The notes under the pieces are model-generated. The model made no database searches and was not told the DNA's origin. It saw only the letters and a program-made list of their open reading frames with translations. Below are positions 37,868 through 49,100 of a stretch of 64,000 nucleotides of DNA, one piece after another (the stretch's first letter is position 1; every line of letters starts with the position of its first letter). Source of the DNA: Nostoc carneum NIES-2107. Lineage in GTDB: Bacteria > Cyanobacteriota > Cyanobacteriia > Cyanobacteriales > Nostocaceae. Position numbers and translations under genes: made by a program. The DNA lies in the NCBI GenBank assembly GCA_002368155.1, contig AP018180.1, positions 1,054,001-1,118,000 of the forward strand, given 5' to 3'.

Positions 37868-38074
37868 TCAGTCTTTATAAAAATTGGTTCCACGGACGGT
37901 TTCGACATCCCGTAAAAAACGTTCGAGTACCGGAGTAAATTCTTCCTGCGCTTCCCAGAAAGGGGCGTGCCCCAGCCCGCTCAGGCGATGACAGTGGTCC
38001 TCCCACAAATTGGCATACGCGACGGTATCGAAGTAATCAAGATAATACGCTGCCGGGTTGAGATACTCATGCGG
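37868..38074 (-). pseudogene. Second alpha/beta hydrolase, C-terminal remnant
   Basis: The frame reads AYYLDYFDTVAYANLWEDHC and then HRLSGLGHAPFWEAQEEFTP, ending VLERFLRDVETV. The GHAPFWE block is the catalytic-His end of an alpha/beta hydrolase. A stop codon precedes it at about 38075-38077 and there is no front half. It lies between an intact hydrolase and the GMC oxidoreductase. Confidence 0.65.
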
Positions 38075-38116
38075 CTATTCCTCCATGACACTTTTCATCT
38101 TCGGACAGTGGGCGGC

Positions 38117-39688
38117 TCAGCCAGCTACTTCCACCGCTTGGCAGGGCATCATCCGGTGCGCCTTCTTGAGGATGTCTGCTGCTCGTTCGCCGATGACGAC
38201 GCAGGGGGCCATCGTATTTCCACTTGTGATCTCAGGCATGATGGAAGCATCCGCCACGCGTAGCTTATTGATGCCATAGACCTTCAGCTTGCCATCGACT
38301 ACAGACATGGAATCTTGCCCCATTTTGGCAGTACAGGACTGATGCCAGTATGTAACCGCTGCGTTGCGGGCGAAATTTTCCATTTCGCTTCGACCTAGTT
38401 TGCCTGGCAGCGCTTCACGTTTCACTAGCTTCTCGAAGACGCTACTATTGCCGAGGTCACGGCAAAGTTCGATGTTGGTGAATGCGGCTTTCAGGTCATC
38501 GGGGTGTGACAGAGTGTTTGCATCGATTAGCACCGGATCGTTTACGTCGGGGCCGGAAAGCCTCACCGTACCCCGGCTTTTAGGGTGTGCCAGACCCGCA
38601 AACATCGTCCAACCGTGTGCTGGAACCCCAAGGTGAGCCGTATCTGCGCTGGGCACCGGAAACTCAACCTGGCAGTGAAACATATCGGGCTGCTTGAGGT
38701 TGGGATCACTAGTCCAGTAAAGAGTAGCTTCCGAGCCGCCATTGCCAATCTTCTGAGGCTCACGGTATTCAAAGATGCAGCCAAACGAAACGTGGTCTTG
38801 ATGATTCTGTCCAACACCAGGCAGGTGCTGAACAACTGGTATTCCGTGCCTGCGAAGTTCCTCTTCCGGCCCGATTCCAGATTGAAGGAGAACCTTCGGC
38901 GTATTGATTGCGCCGAGAGAAAGTATGACCTCCTCCGAAGCGTAGTACTGATTGCGCCTGCCATCCTGGATCACCTCAACTCCAATGACAGACCTGCCAT
39001 CAAAGATAAGCTTGCTGACAATGGTGTGAGTTAAGACCGATAAGTTCGGCTGATTCAGGAGAGGATAGACATACGACCGAAAGATGGAAGAGCGACGTCC
39101 GTTGCGGATAATTAGATCGTTTATAGCAGCACCTCCACGCCCTTCCATCATTTCGCCGTTGGGACTCTCGAAACACGGAATACCCATGCTGTTTGCAGCC
39201 TCAACCATGGCCTGTGCAATGTGCTGGGGATTGGCTGCGGATTCCACGTGAACGGGGCCGCCTGTTCCCCGACGCACAGGGTCACTCGCTCCCTGCCAGT
39301 TTTCGATGCGGCGATAGATCTCCAGGACGGATTCATACCCCCACGCCGGATCGCTGGAAGCCTCAGCGAAGTAGTTCCAATCATTTTTGTGTCCTCGTGC
39401 CCACACCATGACGTTAATACTTGAGCCGCCCCCAAGTACCTTGCCCATATTCAGTGGGATTGAGCGTCCGTTCAGATGCGGGTTGGGCTGTGCAACAAAA
39501 GCCCAGTCACGTTCTGATCCAAGATTCAACGGCCATTGTGCTGGAGTCATCACCTCTGGCACTTCATCAGTTCCACCTGCTTCGATTAGCAAAACATTAA
39601 CTTGTTTGTCTTCGGCGAGCCTTGCCGCTACTACTGAACCCGCAGGGCCTGCACCGCAGACGATGAAGTCGTAGTGTTTGTTCACCAT
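38117..39688 (-). CDS. GMC-family FAD oxidoreductase
   Basis: 523 residues from the ATG at 39688, which has GGAGG upstream and begins the classical MVNKHYDFIVCGAGPAGSVVAARL. A further ATG at 39739 overlaps the upstream SDR stop as ATGA and would add 17 residues. GMC signatures GKVLGGGSSINVMVWARG and GAINTPKVLLQSGIGP are present, as is the catalytic His region (VTYWHQSCTAKMG). The family oxidises alcohols or choline. The last residues after ERAADIL look non-standard, so the C-terminus may be altered. Base composition is visibly richer in GC than the NRPS region, hinting at separate origin. Confidence 0.85.
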   Translation of the reverse strand: MVNKHYDFIVCGAGPAGSVVAARLAEDKQVNVLLIEAGGTDEVPEVMTPAQWPLNLGSERDWAFVAQPNPHLNGRSIPLNMGKVLGGGSSINVMVWARGHKNDWNYFAEASSDPAWGYESVLEIYRRIENWQGASDPVRRGTGGPVHVESAANPQHIAQAMVEAANSMGIPCFESPNGEMMEGRGGAAINDLIIRNGRRSSIFRSYVYPLLNQPNLSVLTHTIVSKLIFDGRSVIGVEVIQDGRRNQYYASEEVILSLGAINTPKVLLQSGIGPEEELRRHGIPVVQHLPGVGQNHQDHVSFGCIFEYREPQKIGNGGSEATLYWTSDPNLKQPDMFHCQVEFPVPSADTAHLGVPAHGWTMFAGLAHPKSRGTVRLSGPDVNDPVLIDANTLSHPDDLKAAFTNIELCRDLGNSSVFEKLVKREALPGKLGRSEMENFARNAAVTYWHQSCTAKMGQDSMSVVDGKLKVYGINKLRVADASIMPEITSGNTMAPCVVIGERAADILKKAHRMMPCQAVEVAG

Positions 39689-39738
39689 GAGAGAAGTACC
39701 TCCAAATTTCGTAATGTTGATTTGTTCTCGCTTGGGCA

Positions 39739-40617
39739 TCAGACGGTCGGGATCGTGCCTCCGTCAATGACATATTCAGCGCCTGTGATGTAAGAGGCGC
39801 GATCGGACACCAGAAAAGCAACAAGCTCCGCGACCTCTTCGGGGCGACCTGGTCGTCCCATCGGGATTCCTCCGAGTGAGTCCATCAGCCCTTGGCGTTG
39901 AGTATCAAGGTCTGTGCCGGACTGCTGAGCTAATCTCTCGATAAGTCTCTCAGCCGCCTTCGTTTCGATGAAGCCGGGCGCGACGGTGTTGACACGCACT
40001 CCCTGGGGCGCAACTTCGTTTGACAGCCCTTTGCTGTAGGTTGCCAGCGCCGCTTTTACCGCCGCATACGCTAATGTCGCGTCGTAAAGTGGGAGCCGAC
40101 TCTGGATCGACGAGATATGGATGATGACACCTGACTTCTGTTCAAGCATCCGGGGCAGAAACGCCCGATCCAAACGGACGGCAGCGAATAAATTGTCATT
40201 GACTGCTTGCTGCCAATCCCCATCTGTCAGGGCAAGCGCACCGCCGCTTGGTGCAGAGGAACCGCCGACATTATTAATTAGGATGTCCACACTGCCGAAA
40301 CGAGCGAATACTTCCTGCACAAGTTTGTTTACCCCATCGGGCGTGCTGAGGTCAGTCCCTATGAACAAGTCAGGCGATTGAAGGTTTTCAGGAATTGAAC
40401 GAGCGGTAGTTATGACCGTTGCACCGGCTTGCCTCAGTCGTGTAGCGATCGCTTCGCCTATGCCTTTTGTCCCGCCTGTTACCAAAACTTTTTTGCCGAG
40501 TAGTTCGGTGGAATCAATTCGTATGTTTGTAGTTGTATTTGTGTTCATGTTGAATATGTTTGTATTTGTGTTCATGTTGAGATTATCGAGCAGTGGTAAC
40601 AGGCTGAAAATACTCAT
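39739..40617 (-). CDS. Short-chain dehydrogenase/reductase
   Basis: An SDR with TGGTKGIG cofactor motif, NNVGG, catalytic Ser in HISSIQS and YAAVK (YxxxK), and the C-terminal [13 protein letters not shown]. The start is uncertain: ATG codons at 40617, 40575 and 40548 are possible. The N-terminal extension contains a duplicated MNTNTN block and is not needed for the fold. The stop overlaps the GMC reading frame by ATGA, so the two form an operon and may act in sequence on one alcohol/ketone substrate. Confidence 0.85.
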   Translation of the reverse strand: MSIFSLLPLLDNLNMNTNTNIFNMNTNTTTNIRIDSTELLGKKVLVTGGTKGIGEAIATRLRQAGATVITTARSIPENLQSPDLFIGTDLSTPDGVNKLVQEVFARFGSVDILINNVGGSSAPSGGALALTDGDWQQAVNDNLFAAVRLDRAFLPRMLEQKSGVIIHISSIQSRLPLYDATLAYAAVKAALATYSKGLSNEVAPQGVRVNTVAPGFIETKAAERLIERLAQQSGTDLDTQRQGLMDSLGGIPMGRPGRPEEVAELVAFLVSDRASYITGAEYVIDGGTIPTV

Positions 40618-40694
40618 AATGAAGCCCAAAGGAGATAAAATTATCCCTAGCCTCTATATTCTTACTAAATTGCTGAAATCTCTAGTTCTTGTCG

Positions 40695-41255
40695 TTAATC
40701 ATTTGCAGCAACAATGGCTGCCATTATCTGCTCAACAGTCAAGTGATCGCTATAGCGAATCCCATTAATAAACAGTGCTGGGGCAGCTGTTACTCCACTT
40801 TGATATCCACTCTCGATATCTTGATGGATGCGATCAATGTGAGCTTGTGTCGATATATCTTTCAGGAACTGAGAAATATCAAGTCCTAAACTATCGGCAT
40901 ACTCCACAAGAAAGCCATTTTCCAGGGCGTGTTGATGCGTAAACAGTAGGTCGTGCATTTGCCAAAACTGACCCTGTGCGGCGGCGGACTCTACAGCTTC
41001 CGCTACCTTTTGCGCGTGGGGATGGAGTGTATTCTCAATGAAATGACGAAATACCACACAAATCCGATTCTCCTCAGGAAAAACAGAAGTGAAATGCTGT
41101 TGAATGACCTGAATTAATCGATGCAGTTCTCCGCATTGAGAACATTCGTAGTTCCCATATTCCACAAGTACAACTGGGGCATTGAGCATTCCCTGGTAGC
41201 GATCGCGTTGGGAAGGTGGAACAAGGAGTTGGTTAGAATAGCTATCTTGGTTCAT
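40695..41255 (-). CDS. DsbA-like thioredoxin-fold protein
   Basis: About 186 residues with the redox motif CSQC (YGNYECSQCGELH) and a cis-Pro segment GVTAAPALFINGIRY, the DsbA/FrnE-like layout. No signal peptide is visible, so it is likely cytoplasmic, as in the DSBA-type domain that is often found beside Na+/H+ antiporters. An in-frame ATG at 41270 is an alternative start. It is on the same strand as the SDR-GMC pair with a short gap. Confidence 0.82.
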   Translation of the reverse strand: MNQDSYSNQLLVPPSQRDRYQGMLNAPVVLVEYGNYECSQCGELHRLIQVIQQHFTSVFPEENRICVVFRHFIENTLHPHAQKVAEAVESAAAQGQFWQMHDLLFTHQHALENGFLVEYADSLGLDISQFLKDISTQAHIDRIHQDIESGYQSGVTAAPALFINGIRYSDHLTVEQIMAAIVAAND

Positions 41256-41570
41256 CGGACATTCTGACAAAATAGTTTCTCATGACATGAGTGACTGCCA
41301 TGACTGATATTTATGATTCCTCCTACAATCATTGAACCTTCCAATACATCCTGATTAAGGAGAAAAGAGAAAAAAGAATGAAAAGCAATTTGTTTTATCT
41401 TTACCCTTTGTCCTTTCCCAAAATATTGGAACTTCGCTCCTTTATTTCAATAGCTTTAGCTTACAGAGTTGGCAATACTTTGTCGCCAACTCAGAGTTGA
41501 GTCTTGAAAAGAACGAAAGGATGGGCACTACCTATCTCTGCGGCTAATCAACAACCGAACTTAAGTTCAG

Positions 41571-42200
41571 TCACAACTTAGCAAGCCCTCGTTTCAATGC
41601 TGTAACCACCGCCTGAGTGCGATCGCTCACGCCCAATTTGCTCAAAATGCGATTGACGTGAAATTTTACCGTACTTTCAGTAATATTCAAAGCCACACCA
41701 ATGTCATGATTGCTTAAACCATCGACCATGAGATGAATGACTTCTCGCTCGCGATCGCTCAACTCTGGGTTGTTCATGCGTTGCACCAGCTTGGCAGCAA
41801 CTTCGGAAGGGATATATTGTTGCCCGCTATGAACGATATGGATGGCATTGAGGAGCGCTTCGGGTTCAGCATCCTTAAGTAGATAGCCTTTAGCGCCAGC
41901 GCGTAATGCACGATAAATATCTTCATCACCATCGTAAGTGGTTAGCACAATGATCCGGGCATGGGTAAATTCAGCGCAGATGGCGATGGTCGCATCTACA
42001 CCGCTCATGTGGGGCATACGTAAGTCCATTAAGGTGATATCGGGCTGTAGCTGTCGATAACAGGCGATCGCCTCCTGCCCATTGCCTGCTTGTCCCACCA
42101 CGGTCATATCTGGCTCATTCTCAATCATGGCGGCGAGTCCCTGGCGGACGATCGCGTGATCATCAACAAGTAAAACGCGAATGGTTGCGGACTGGCTCAT
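41571..42200 (-). CDS. NarL/LuxR-type response regulator
   Basis: 209 residues: receiver with D13-D14 region (LLVDDHAIVRQG), phosphoacceptor in TLMDLRMP and a C-terminal LuxR helix-turn-helix (LSDREREVIHLMVDGLSNHDIGVALNITESTVKFHV). Its start overlaps the end of the upstream kinase fragment by 4 bases, so kinase and regulator were one operon. With the kinase gene interrupted upstream, its signal input is probably lost unless a promoter lies in the inserted element. Confidence 0.92.
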   Translation of the reverse strand: MSQSATIRVLLVDDHAIVRQGLAAMIENEPDMTVVGQAGNGQEAIACYRQLQPDITLMDLRMPHMSGVDATIAICAEFTHARIIVLTTYDGDEDIYRALRAGAKGYLLKDAEPEALLNAIHIVHSGQQYIPSEVAAKLVQRMNNPELSDREREVIHLMVDGLSNHDIGVALNITESTVKFHVNRILSKLGVSDRTQAVVTALKRGLAKL

Positions 42201-42700
42201 ACTGCTGCCTCCCGGTTCACCGTGACCAGCACTTCTGTTCCCTGCCCCAGTTGGCTTTCAATTGAGAGATGTGCCCCAATGTGCTCCGCTCGTTCAGTCA
42301 TCCCCAGTAAGCCAAATCCCTGGCTGAGCGTGGTAGTGGTGACTTCAAACCCCTGTCCATTGTCTTTAATTCGTAAAAAGCATAAGGTTGGCTCATAAAC
42401 CAACTCAACTCGAATTTCGCTTGCATAAGCGTACTTGATTGCGTTTGTAAAGGCTTCCTGCCCAATTCTCAGGAGATGATTCTCTGTTTCAGGCGGTAGC
42501 ACATAGGGTGTGCCAATAATGTCGTAAATCAGGTGGGTTTCGGTTAAGGATGACATGGTGGATATAAATCGATCCAGTGCCGTCCACAGGTCGCCATCTT
42601 CTAGTAATTGGGGACGCAGTGCCGCAACCGATCGCCGAGCCTCTGTTAGCCCACTGCGAGCCAAATCTCGAACCGTATCAACCCATACTCCGCACTTCAT
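42197..42700 (-). pseudogene. C-terminal ATPase half of an interrupted histidine kinase
   Basis: The 167-residue frame has the end of a HisKA_3 domain (ARSGLTEARRSVAALRPQLLE) and a HATPase with N box GQEAFTNAIKYA, DNGQGF and GFGLLGM. There is no sensor or H-box. The missing front is the giant kinase at 46184-51829, whose frame ends just after its H-box (AREIHDTLAQAFTG). The two halves are separated by the nested insertion sequences at 42.7-46.2 kb. Direct rejoining at TGAAGT is out of frame by one, so the joint also carries a small change. Confidence 0.85.
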
Positions 42701-43300
42701 AATGTAGTTTAAAAATATTACATAAAACTGCGTTAATACGAGTAAATAAAAATACTTGAAAGGTTTAAGTAAATGGGAGTGAAGTATAAAGTGGGTAAAA
42801 AGCTGATAAATGCTTGGTTTGAGGTATTTTACAAGAATAAAGATAGATTGTTTTGTGATACCAACTGAGGCGTGATGCTATCCGTGAGACAATCAAAAAA
42901 ATCAAAAATATTTTAGAGGTATAAAAATTGTCTCCAACCTCAGAAACAAAAATTAAAAATATAGATCACTTAGGAATAGTAGCTGGGCTAATTGATGAAA
43001 TAGGAATAGTTGAAATAATCAACTCGAAATTAGGAATAGATGTTCGGGAAAAAATTTCATCAGGAATATTAGTAAAAGCTATTTTGCTCAACGGATTAGG
43101 ATTTGTATCAAGACCTTTATATTTATTTAGTCAATTTTTTGATGATAAAGGAATAGAGATATTATTGGGGAAAGATGTAGAAAAGGATTATATAAATGAC
43201 GATAAAATTGGAAGAGTTATGGATAAATTATATAAATATGGATTAAATAATCTATTTATAGAAATTGGATTGTCAGTAATTAAGAAATTTAATATAGATA

Positions 43301-43308
43301 CAAAATAT
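43301..43308. repeat. Target site duplication, left copy
   Basis: CAAAATAT immediately precedes the left ISL3 terminal repeat and is repeated exactly at 44743-44750. Confidence 0.92.
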
Positions 43309-44742
43309 GGTTCTTTAGTACCTGTTATGCCAAAAAGTTAAACTAAAAGCCAAAAAAATGTAATGAACTGTATCAAATTATTATCCTAACCCTTGCTGTA
43401 CTTGACATAGAAAGAATATTTATTGTTCTCTGTAGATAGAACCAGAATCATTTTTATACATTTACATTCATGGTGAAGAAAAGAGCAATAAAAATTCTCA
43501 CAGACATTTTGGATTTAAAAGATGTAAAAGTTATATCGCAACGTATCCATGAAGGAATCGGTATTATTTTACAAACTGAATCAGTTAAATCATATAGTGT
43601 TTGTCCTCATTGTGGGACAAAAAGCGAGAAATTACATCAAAATCATCGGCACATTGTTAAAGATTTACCTTTGGGAGAGAAACCAGTATTTTTAGAAATA
43701 AATAGACGACAATTCAAATGTGCTAAATGTAGAAAGCCTTTTAGTGAAGACCTAGAATTTGTAAGTAAGAAAAGAACATATACAAAGCGGCTAGCAGAAA
43801 AAACAATACAAGAAGTGATAGAAAACGATATCCATAGTGTTGCATCGAAGGGAATAGTCACGACAGAAGAAATAGAAAGAATGCTAAAAGATGCATCTGG
43901 TGAGTATGATGATTCAAAACCTTCGGGATTAAAAAGACTTGGAATTGATGAAATAGCTTTAGTAAAAGGAAAAGGTCATTACTGTGCTGTCTTAATAGAT
44001 TTAGACACATCTAAACTTCTGGCAATTCTGAATGGGCGAACACAAGAAATAATCAAGGAAGTACTGACAGGATGGGGGTTTGAGGTTTTAAATCAAATAG
44101 AAGAGGTCAGTATTGATTTGTGGCAAGGTTATAAAAACTTAGTTACAGAATTAATGCCTAATGCTCAGGTGGTGGCAGATAGATTTCATGTGATGATGCA
44201 AATAAATAAAGAACTAGACACACAAAGGAAAAGAGAAAAGAGAAATATAGAGGAGCTCATTAAAAAAACAACCTTAGCAGGTAAAAAAGCTGAATATGAA
44301 ATGATATTAGCGGGCTTGAAAAACAGTAAATATCCCTTACTGAAAAATAAAGATAATTTAAATGAAGAGCAGGTTCAAAAACTTATACAAGTTAAAAGCG
44401 TCTCGCCAACTTTGAAATTAATGCATGAGTTAAAAGAAAAAATTAGAAAAATTTTCAACTTCACAGGAGATTGGTATACGGGAGTCTTTAAACTAGGTAT
44501 GTGGCTATCGAGAGCCAAAAAATATTTTCCTCAGAGCAACAATACTATGATTCGTTGGTTTGATGAAATTATTGCTTACTTTGATCATGGGACAACAAGT
44601 GGTGTTGTTGAAGGAATTAACAACAAATTGAAGCTTATTAAACGCTCTGCTTATGGATTTAGAAATTTTGAAAACTTTAGAGTTAGGTGTTTGCTAAACT
44701 GGACTTAATTTATTATTTTGGCATAACAAGTAATGAAGAACC
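43309..44742 (+). mobile_element. Complete ISL3-family insertion sequence, 1434 bp
   Basis: Terminal inverted repeats of 23 bp lie at 43309-43331 (GGTTCTTTAGTACC...) and 44720-44742 (complement GGTTCTTCATTACT...), matching at 20 of 23 positions. They are bracketed by exact 8-bp direct repeats CAAAATAT, the target-duplication length expected for ISL3. One intact transposase gene lies inside. The preservation of ends and target copies indicates a recent insertion. Confidence 0.93.
43470..44708 (+). CDS. ISL3-family transposase
   Basis: 412 residues, full length. N-terminal zinc-binding CPHCG and CAKC pairs, then the DDE domain with GIDEIA, SIDLWQGY/VVADRFHV and the final Glu in SGVVEGINNKLKLIKRSAYGFRN. 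No frame break. The element is potentially active. Confidence 0.93.
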   Translation: MVKKRAIKILTDILDLKDVKVISQRIHEGIGIILQTESVKSYSVCPHCGTKSEKLHQNHRHIVKDLPLGEKPVFLEINRRQFKCAKCRKPFSEDLEFVSKKRTYTKRLAEKTIQEVIENDIHSVASKGIVTTEEIERMLKDASGEYDDSKPSGLKRLGIDEIALVKGKGHYCAVLIDLDTSKLLAILNGRTQEIIKEVLTGWGFEVLNQIEEVSIDLWQGYKNLVTELMPNAQVVADRFHVMMQINKELDTQRKREKRNIEELIKKTTLAGKKAEYEMILAGLKNSKYPLLKNKDNLNEEQVQKLIQVKSVSPTLKLMHELKEKIRKIFNFTGDWYTGVFKLGMWLSRAKKYFPQSNNTMIRWFDEIIAYFDHGTTSGVVEGINNKLKLIKRSAYGFRNFENFRVRCLLNWT

Positions 44743-44750
44743 CAAAATAT
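44743..44750. repeat. Target site duplication, right copy
   Basis: CAAAATAT directly after the right terminal repeat, identical to 43301-43308; the interrupted transposase frame resumes here. Confidence 0.92.
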
Positions 44751-46183
44751 TCACATCTAGATGCGACATCATTTCATCTACATGGTGAATATAAACGTGA
44801 AGAGAATCAGGAAAAAGAATCAGAAATAACCAAAGAAAGACCAATAAATATAACTAAAGGATATTCTCGTGACCACAGACCAGATTTGAAACAATGTGTT
44901 TTAGATTTAATAACGAGTAGTGATGGAGACATCCCATTATTAATGAGAGCGGGAGATGGTAATGAAGCTGATAAAGCCGTATTTGGTCAAATCTTAGCAG
45001 AATTTAAAAAGCAAATAGTTTTTGATAGTATTATGGTCTGCGATAGCGCATTATATAGCCAAGAAAACCTCAAAATAATTGAACATTTAAAATGGATAAG
45101 TAGAGTGCCGATGACAATAAAAAAAGCACAAGAGTTAGTTCAGTCTGTAGAGATAGAAGAGATAAATATAGAAGAAATAGAGAGAAGAGCCGCCCTAAAT
45201 TTAGACGGATATAGGTGGAAATCAGAAATAGTAAGTTATGGTGGTATTAAACAGACTTGGCTAATAGTAGAAAGTCAAAAAAGAAAAAATAGTGATTTAG
45301 ACAAGCTAGATAAAAAGCTAAAGAAAGAAAAAGATAAAGTTGAAAAGTTGCTGAAAGAATTAAAAAAAGAAAATTTTGAGACTCCGGAGCAAGCCCGATA
45401 TAAATTAAAAGTCATCAACAAAAAATTGAAACTATTTGAAATTAAAGAAGTTAAGGTTATCAATAGTAAAACAAAAGATAATAAGACTATTTACAAAATA
45501 TCAGGAGTGGGTAATGAAAAACCAGAAGAGATAGAAATACAAAGAAAATCAGCCGGAAGATTTATTTTGGCTACTAATTTAGTTGATGATGAAAAGTTAG
45601 AACCATCAGAAATTATTAGAAATTATAAAAATCAGCAGTCCTGTGAGAGAGGATTTAGATTTTTGAAAGACCCTTTATTTTTTGCTGATAGTTTCTTTGT
45701 TGAAAACCCTGAGAGAATAGAGACGATGTTATTTTTAATGTCTCTGTGCTTGTTAGTTTACAATCTCGGTCAGAGGGAACTGAGGAATAGCTTAAAAAGA
45801 ATCAAAATCGGAATCAAAAATCAATTAGGAAAGTTAACTTTATCTCCTACCTTAAGATGGGTATTTCAATGTTTCCAAGGAATTCATCTTTTGATTTTAA
45901 ATGGGGTTAATCAAATTATTAACTTAACTTCAGAACGCCATTTTATTTTAAATTGTCTGCCATCGTCTTGTCAAAAATATTATCTGCTTTCTTAATCCAA
46001 ACAACGATGGGAGAATGAAGAACAATTTATTTATATCCGGAGGAACAGTAATTGCACCTCAAATTTTTATTGCTTACATAACCTATTTTATAGGTCAAAT
46101 ATTTTCTGTTGGATTATTTATCTTCATGCCTCAGATTCCTTCAGTATTATAAGTCTTAATTAGCCTGATTTTTTGCTTTTATC

Positions 46184-49100
46184 TTAGTTGTAATTTCTTT
46201 GTACTTCAAGTTGAAGTGCGGAATCTAGGGTATCAATATGGGTTTGTACGGCATCTGGGTTGGTTGCGACTAAGCGAGAGACGGCTCCCATATGAACCAG
46301 AATTCCTGTAAAGGCTTGCGCCAGCGTATCATGAATTTCTCGCGCCATGCGGTTGCGTTCCTCCAGAATAGAGGCGGCTTCGGCACGTTTGCGTTCTCGC
46401 AGTGCAGCGTTTCGCTGTTCGCTAATGTCGAAAGATACGCCCAACATTCGCACAGGCTGTCCGGCTTCGTTATAGATCCCTCGACCTCGACTCACGAGCC
46501 AGTGAATACTTCCATCTGGATAAATTATTCGATATTCCCCTTCATAATCAGTATGAGTTACCAGAGCAGTTGTCAGCGCTTGCTCAACCCGATCGACATC
46601 TTCTGGATGAACCCGATCCCACCACGCCCTATAGCTAACCTCAACTTCACCAGGCGCTACCCCCAGCAATCGAGTGTTGTTATCGTCCCAATGCACGGTA
46701 TTGTCTAAGATGTTCCAATTCCAACTGCCGATGTAGGCAAAATTCATTGTCAGTCTGCGTTGCTCTTCGCTCTGTCGCAGGGCGTTTTCAACTTGTTGAC
46801 GCTGTTCAATCTCTTGTGAAAGCAACAACGTTCGCTCAGTGACTTGTTGTTCTAAGGTTTGGTTGTAGTCGGCTAGCAGTTTCTCGGCTTGCTTACGCTC
46901 GGTAATGTCTTGAAAGGCGACGATCGCATAAGCCACCTTACCCTGTTCGTCAAAAACTGGAGTGCCCCATCCTTCAACGGGAATAATTGCGTTGTTTTGG
47001 TGAATCTCTACATCGTCAACCCTGGTGCATTCGCCGCTCAACGCTCGGATAATTGGCAGTCTCTCACTCGGATAAATTTGATCGGTTCCCGTTACATAAA
47101 ATTGATAAACCTCTGAAAGTTGCTCCACTGTGGCGGCAGGATCAACGCCTTTACCCATCAGCTCAATGCCCCGCTGATTGACATAGTAAGGGCGACCCAT
47201 CGCGTCAACAATACCAATGCCTACGGGAATCGCTTCGAGAAATTGAGCCATCTGACTTTCGCTAGCGCGGAGCTTTGAGTAGAGTTTGGCATTTTCGATC
47301 GCGATCGCTGCCTGGGTGGAGAGTAGATTCAGAACTTGGGTGCGATCGGGTGTAAAAACTCCAGCCGCTAATTGATTTTCTAGATACAACACGCCAACAA
47401 GCTTGCTCTGATTCAGCAGCGGCAAACAGAGCAGCGATTGAGTTTGATTATTCTGAATATAGGGATCATGGATGAAATGACCTTCACGCGTTGCGTCATT
47501 TAAGAGGACGGTTTCATGGGTTCGGATCACATATTGAATGATTGATTCAGGTAAGCGATTTGTGATTGGAGTCGATTGCAGTACTTGGGTTGTGCGGCCA
47601 CTTTCACCTTCAACCAGCTCACAAGCAGCGTCGATTCTCCATTCGCCTGCGTTCTCTAAAAGCAAACATCCAGTTTGCGCCCCAGCATTCTCGATCAGGG
47701 TCTGCATTAACGAACTGAGCAACTGCTCCAGTTCAATCTCGCTTGAAATTGCCTGAGATGCTTTCATCACTGTTGTTAAATCGAAAGCAACCTGCGAGGT
47801 ATTAGAGGTAGTTCCAGTTATGGTGAGAATTAAAGGAGCGTTCACACCCGACGACTGAGCAAAGAACTGGGGATAGCGCGTTTCCAAATCCTTGACTTTT
47901 GCGGTTGCCCCCCAACGTTCGTAACAATAATGAGCTTCTTTCAGGTAGAGTTGAGCAATCTTTTCTCGACCTCGCCCTAGATAGAACTTGGCAGCCAATT
48001 CATAGGCTAACGCTTCTTCTTGAATATATGCGTTTTCTCTAGCCCCTTGAATCGCTTGCTCGTAGAACTCTTCTGCCTCAAGCAACTGACCTAAGACTCG
48101 TGCTTTTTCTGCTTCAACTAAATGATATTTGTGCAAATAATTCATGGGTGCATAATGTGCCCATTGCTTCATCTTGTCCTGACTAACTGCAACTTTCTTG
48201 AGAATTTCCTTCTGCACTTGAGTACTGCTATCAAGATAGGTTGCGAGTCTTGCCAGAGAAGCATAGAAATAGTACAAAGGCTGAAGAAAGGCACCTGTTA
48301 GTCTGATTAAATGAGTTTCTGCTAGGGTTGCATTTTTAACGGCTTGAGTACATTGAGAAAAGAGGTAGCATAGGCAAAGTTTGTTGAAATGTACAGTAAA
48401 GATAGTACTTCCATCATTTGCTGATTCATATTTTGGCAGTTCATTTTCCTCGTTGTAGAATTCGCCGATGAGTTGAGTTGGGATAGTCGAGCGTCCCATT
48501 AAGTTTATGACAACCTGCCGAAAGATTTGATTCCAGGTTAGTGCCGTTTCCTGTTTGATTTTATGGATTGCTTCGCCATAGATCGCCATATCGCGTTCAA
48601 CCTCTGCGAGTTCTTTTCCATTAGCGTAGGATTGAAAACAGTAGGTATAAGCGCAGTAGGCGGCAGACTCTAAATCGCCAGTTTCCAGCCCAATGTGATA
48701 GCCTTCCCGTAATGGCTTCAATAATTCTTTAGCATGTTCTTTCCAATGGATGATGAAGTTATTAACGGACAGCAATGTTCTAGCTTTGAGTGTGTGGGTA
48801 CGAGACTGTGACAACAGCCGTAGAGCAAGCTGTCCAAATTGGTAGCCAGCCTCGATGTTTCCGATCGTTCCACAAAGAATTAACCCAAAGGTGGCATAGG
48901 CAAAGGGAGATACAGCAGCATTACCGTACTGAATTGATAAGCTGACTTGTTTAGTCACAAGCAGAGGCATTAAATTAGGAACCGCAACATAGGCGGCGAT
49001 CGTAATGCTTGATAGGATTTTCATCGCCGCTAGCTTGTCCAGTTCAGTCATCTCTGGCAAATGGATCAAGCTCTCAACTTCTTTCTCATGGAAGAGATTG

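Larger units (their letters stand above)
42928..45995 (+). mobile_element. IS1634-family transposase, split by an ISL3 element
   Basis: The N-terminal part 42928-43308 (TTG start after AGAGGT) and C-terminal part 44751-45995 join in-frame as FNIDTKY-SHLDATSFHLHGEY once the ISL3 element and one target copy are removed. The DDE region includes DATSFH, VCDSALYSQENL and NQQSCERGFRFLKDP, typical of IS1634. The pre-insertion transposase was therefore intact, about 540 residues. The element ends lie somewhere near 42700 and 46200; I could not define its terminal repeats with certainty. A 6-base TGAAGT flanks both sides as a possible target duplication. Confidence 0.82.
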
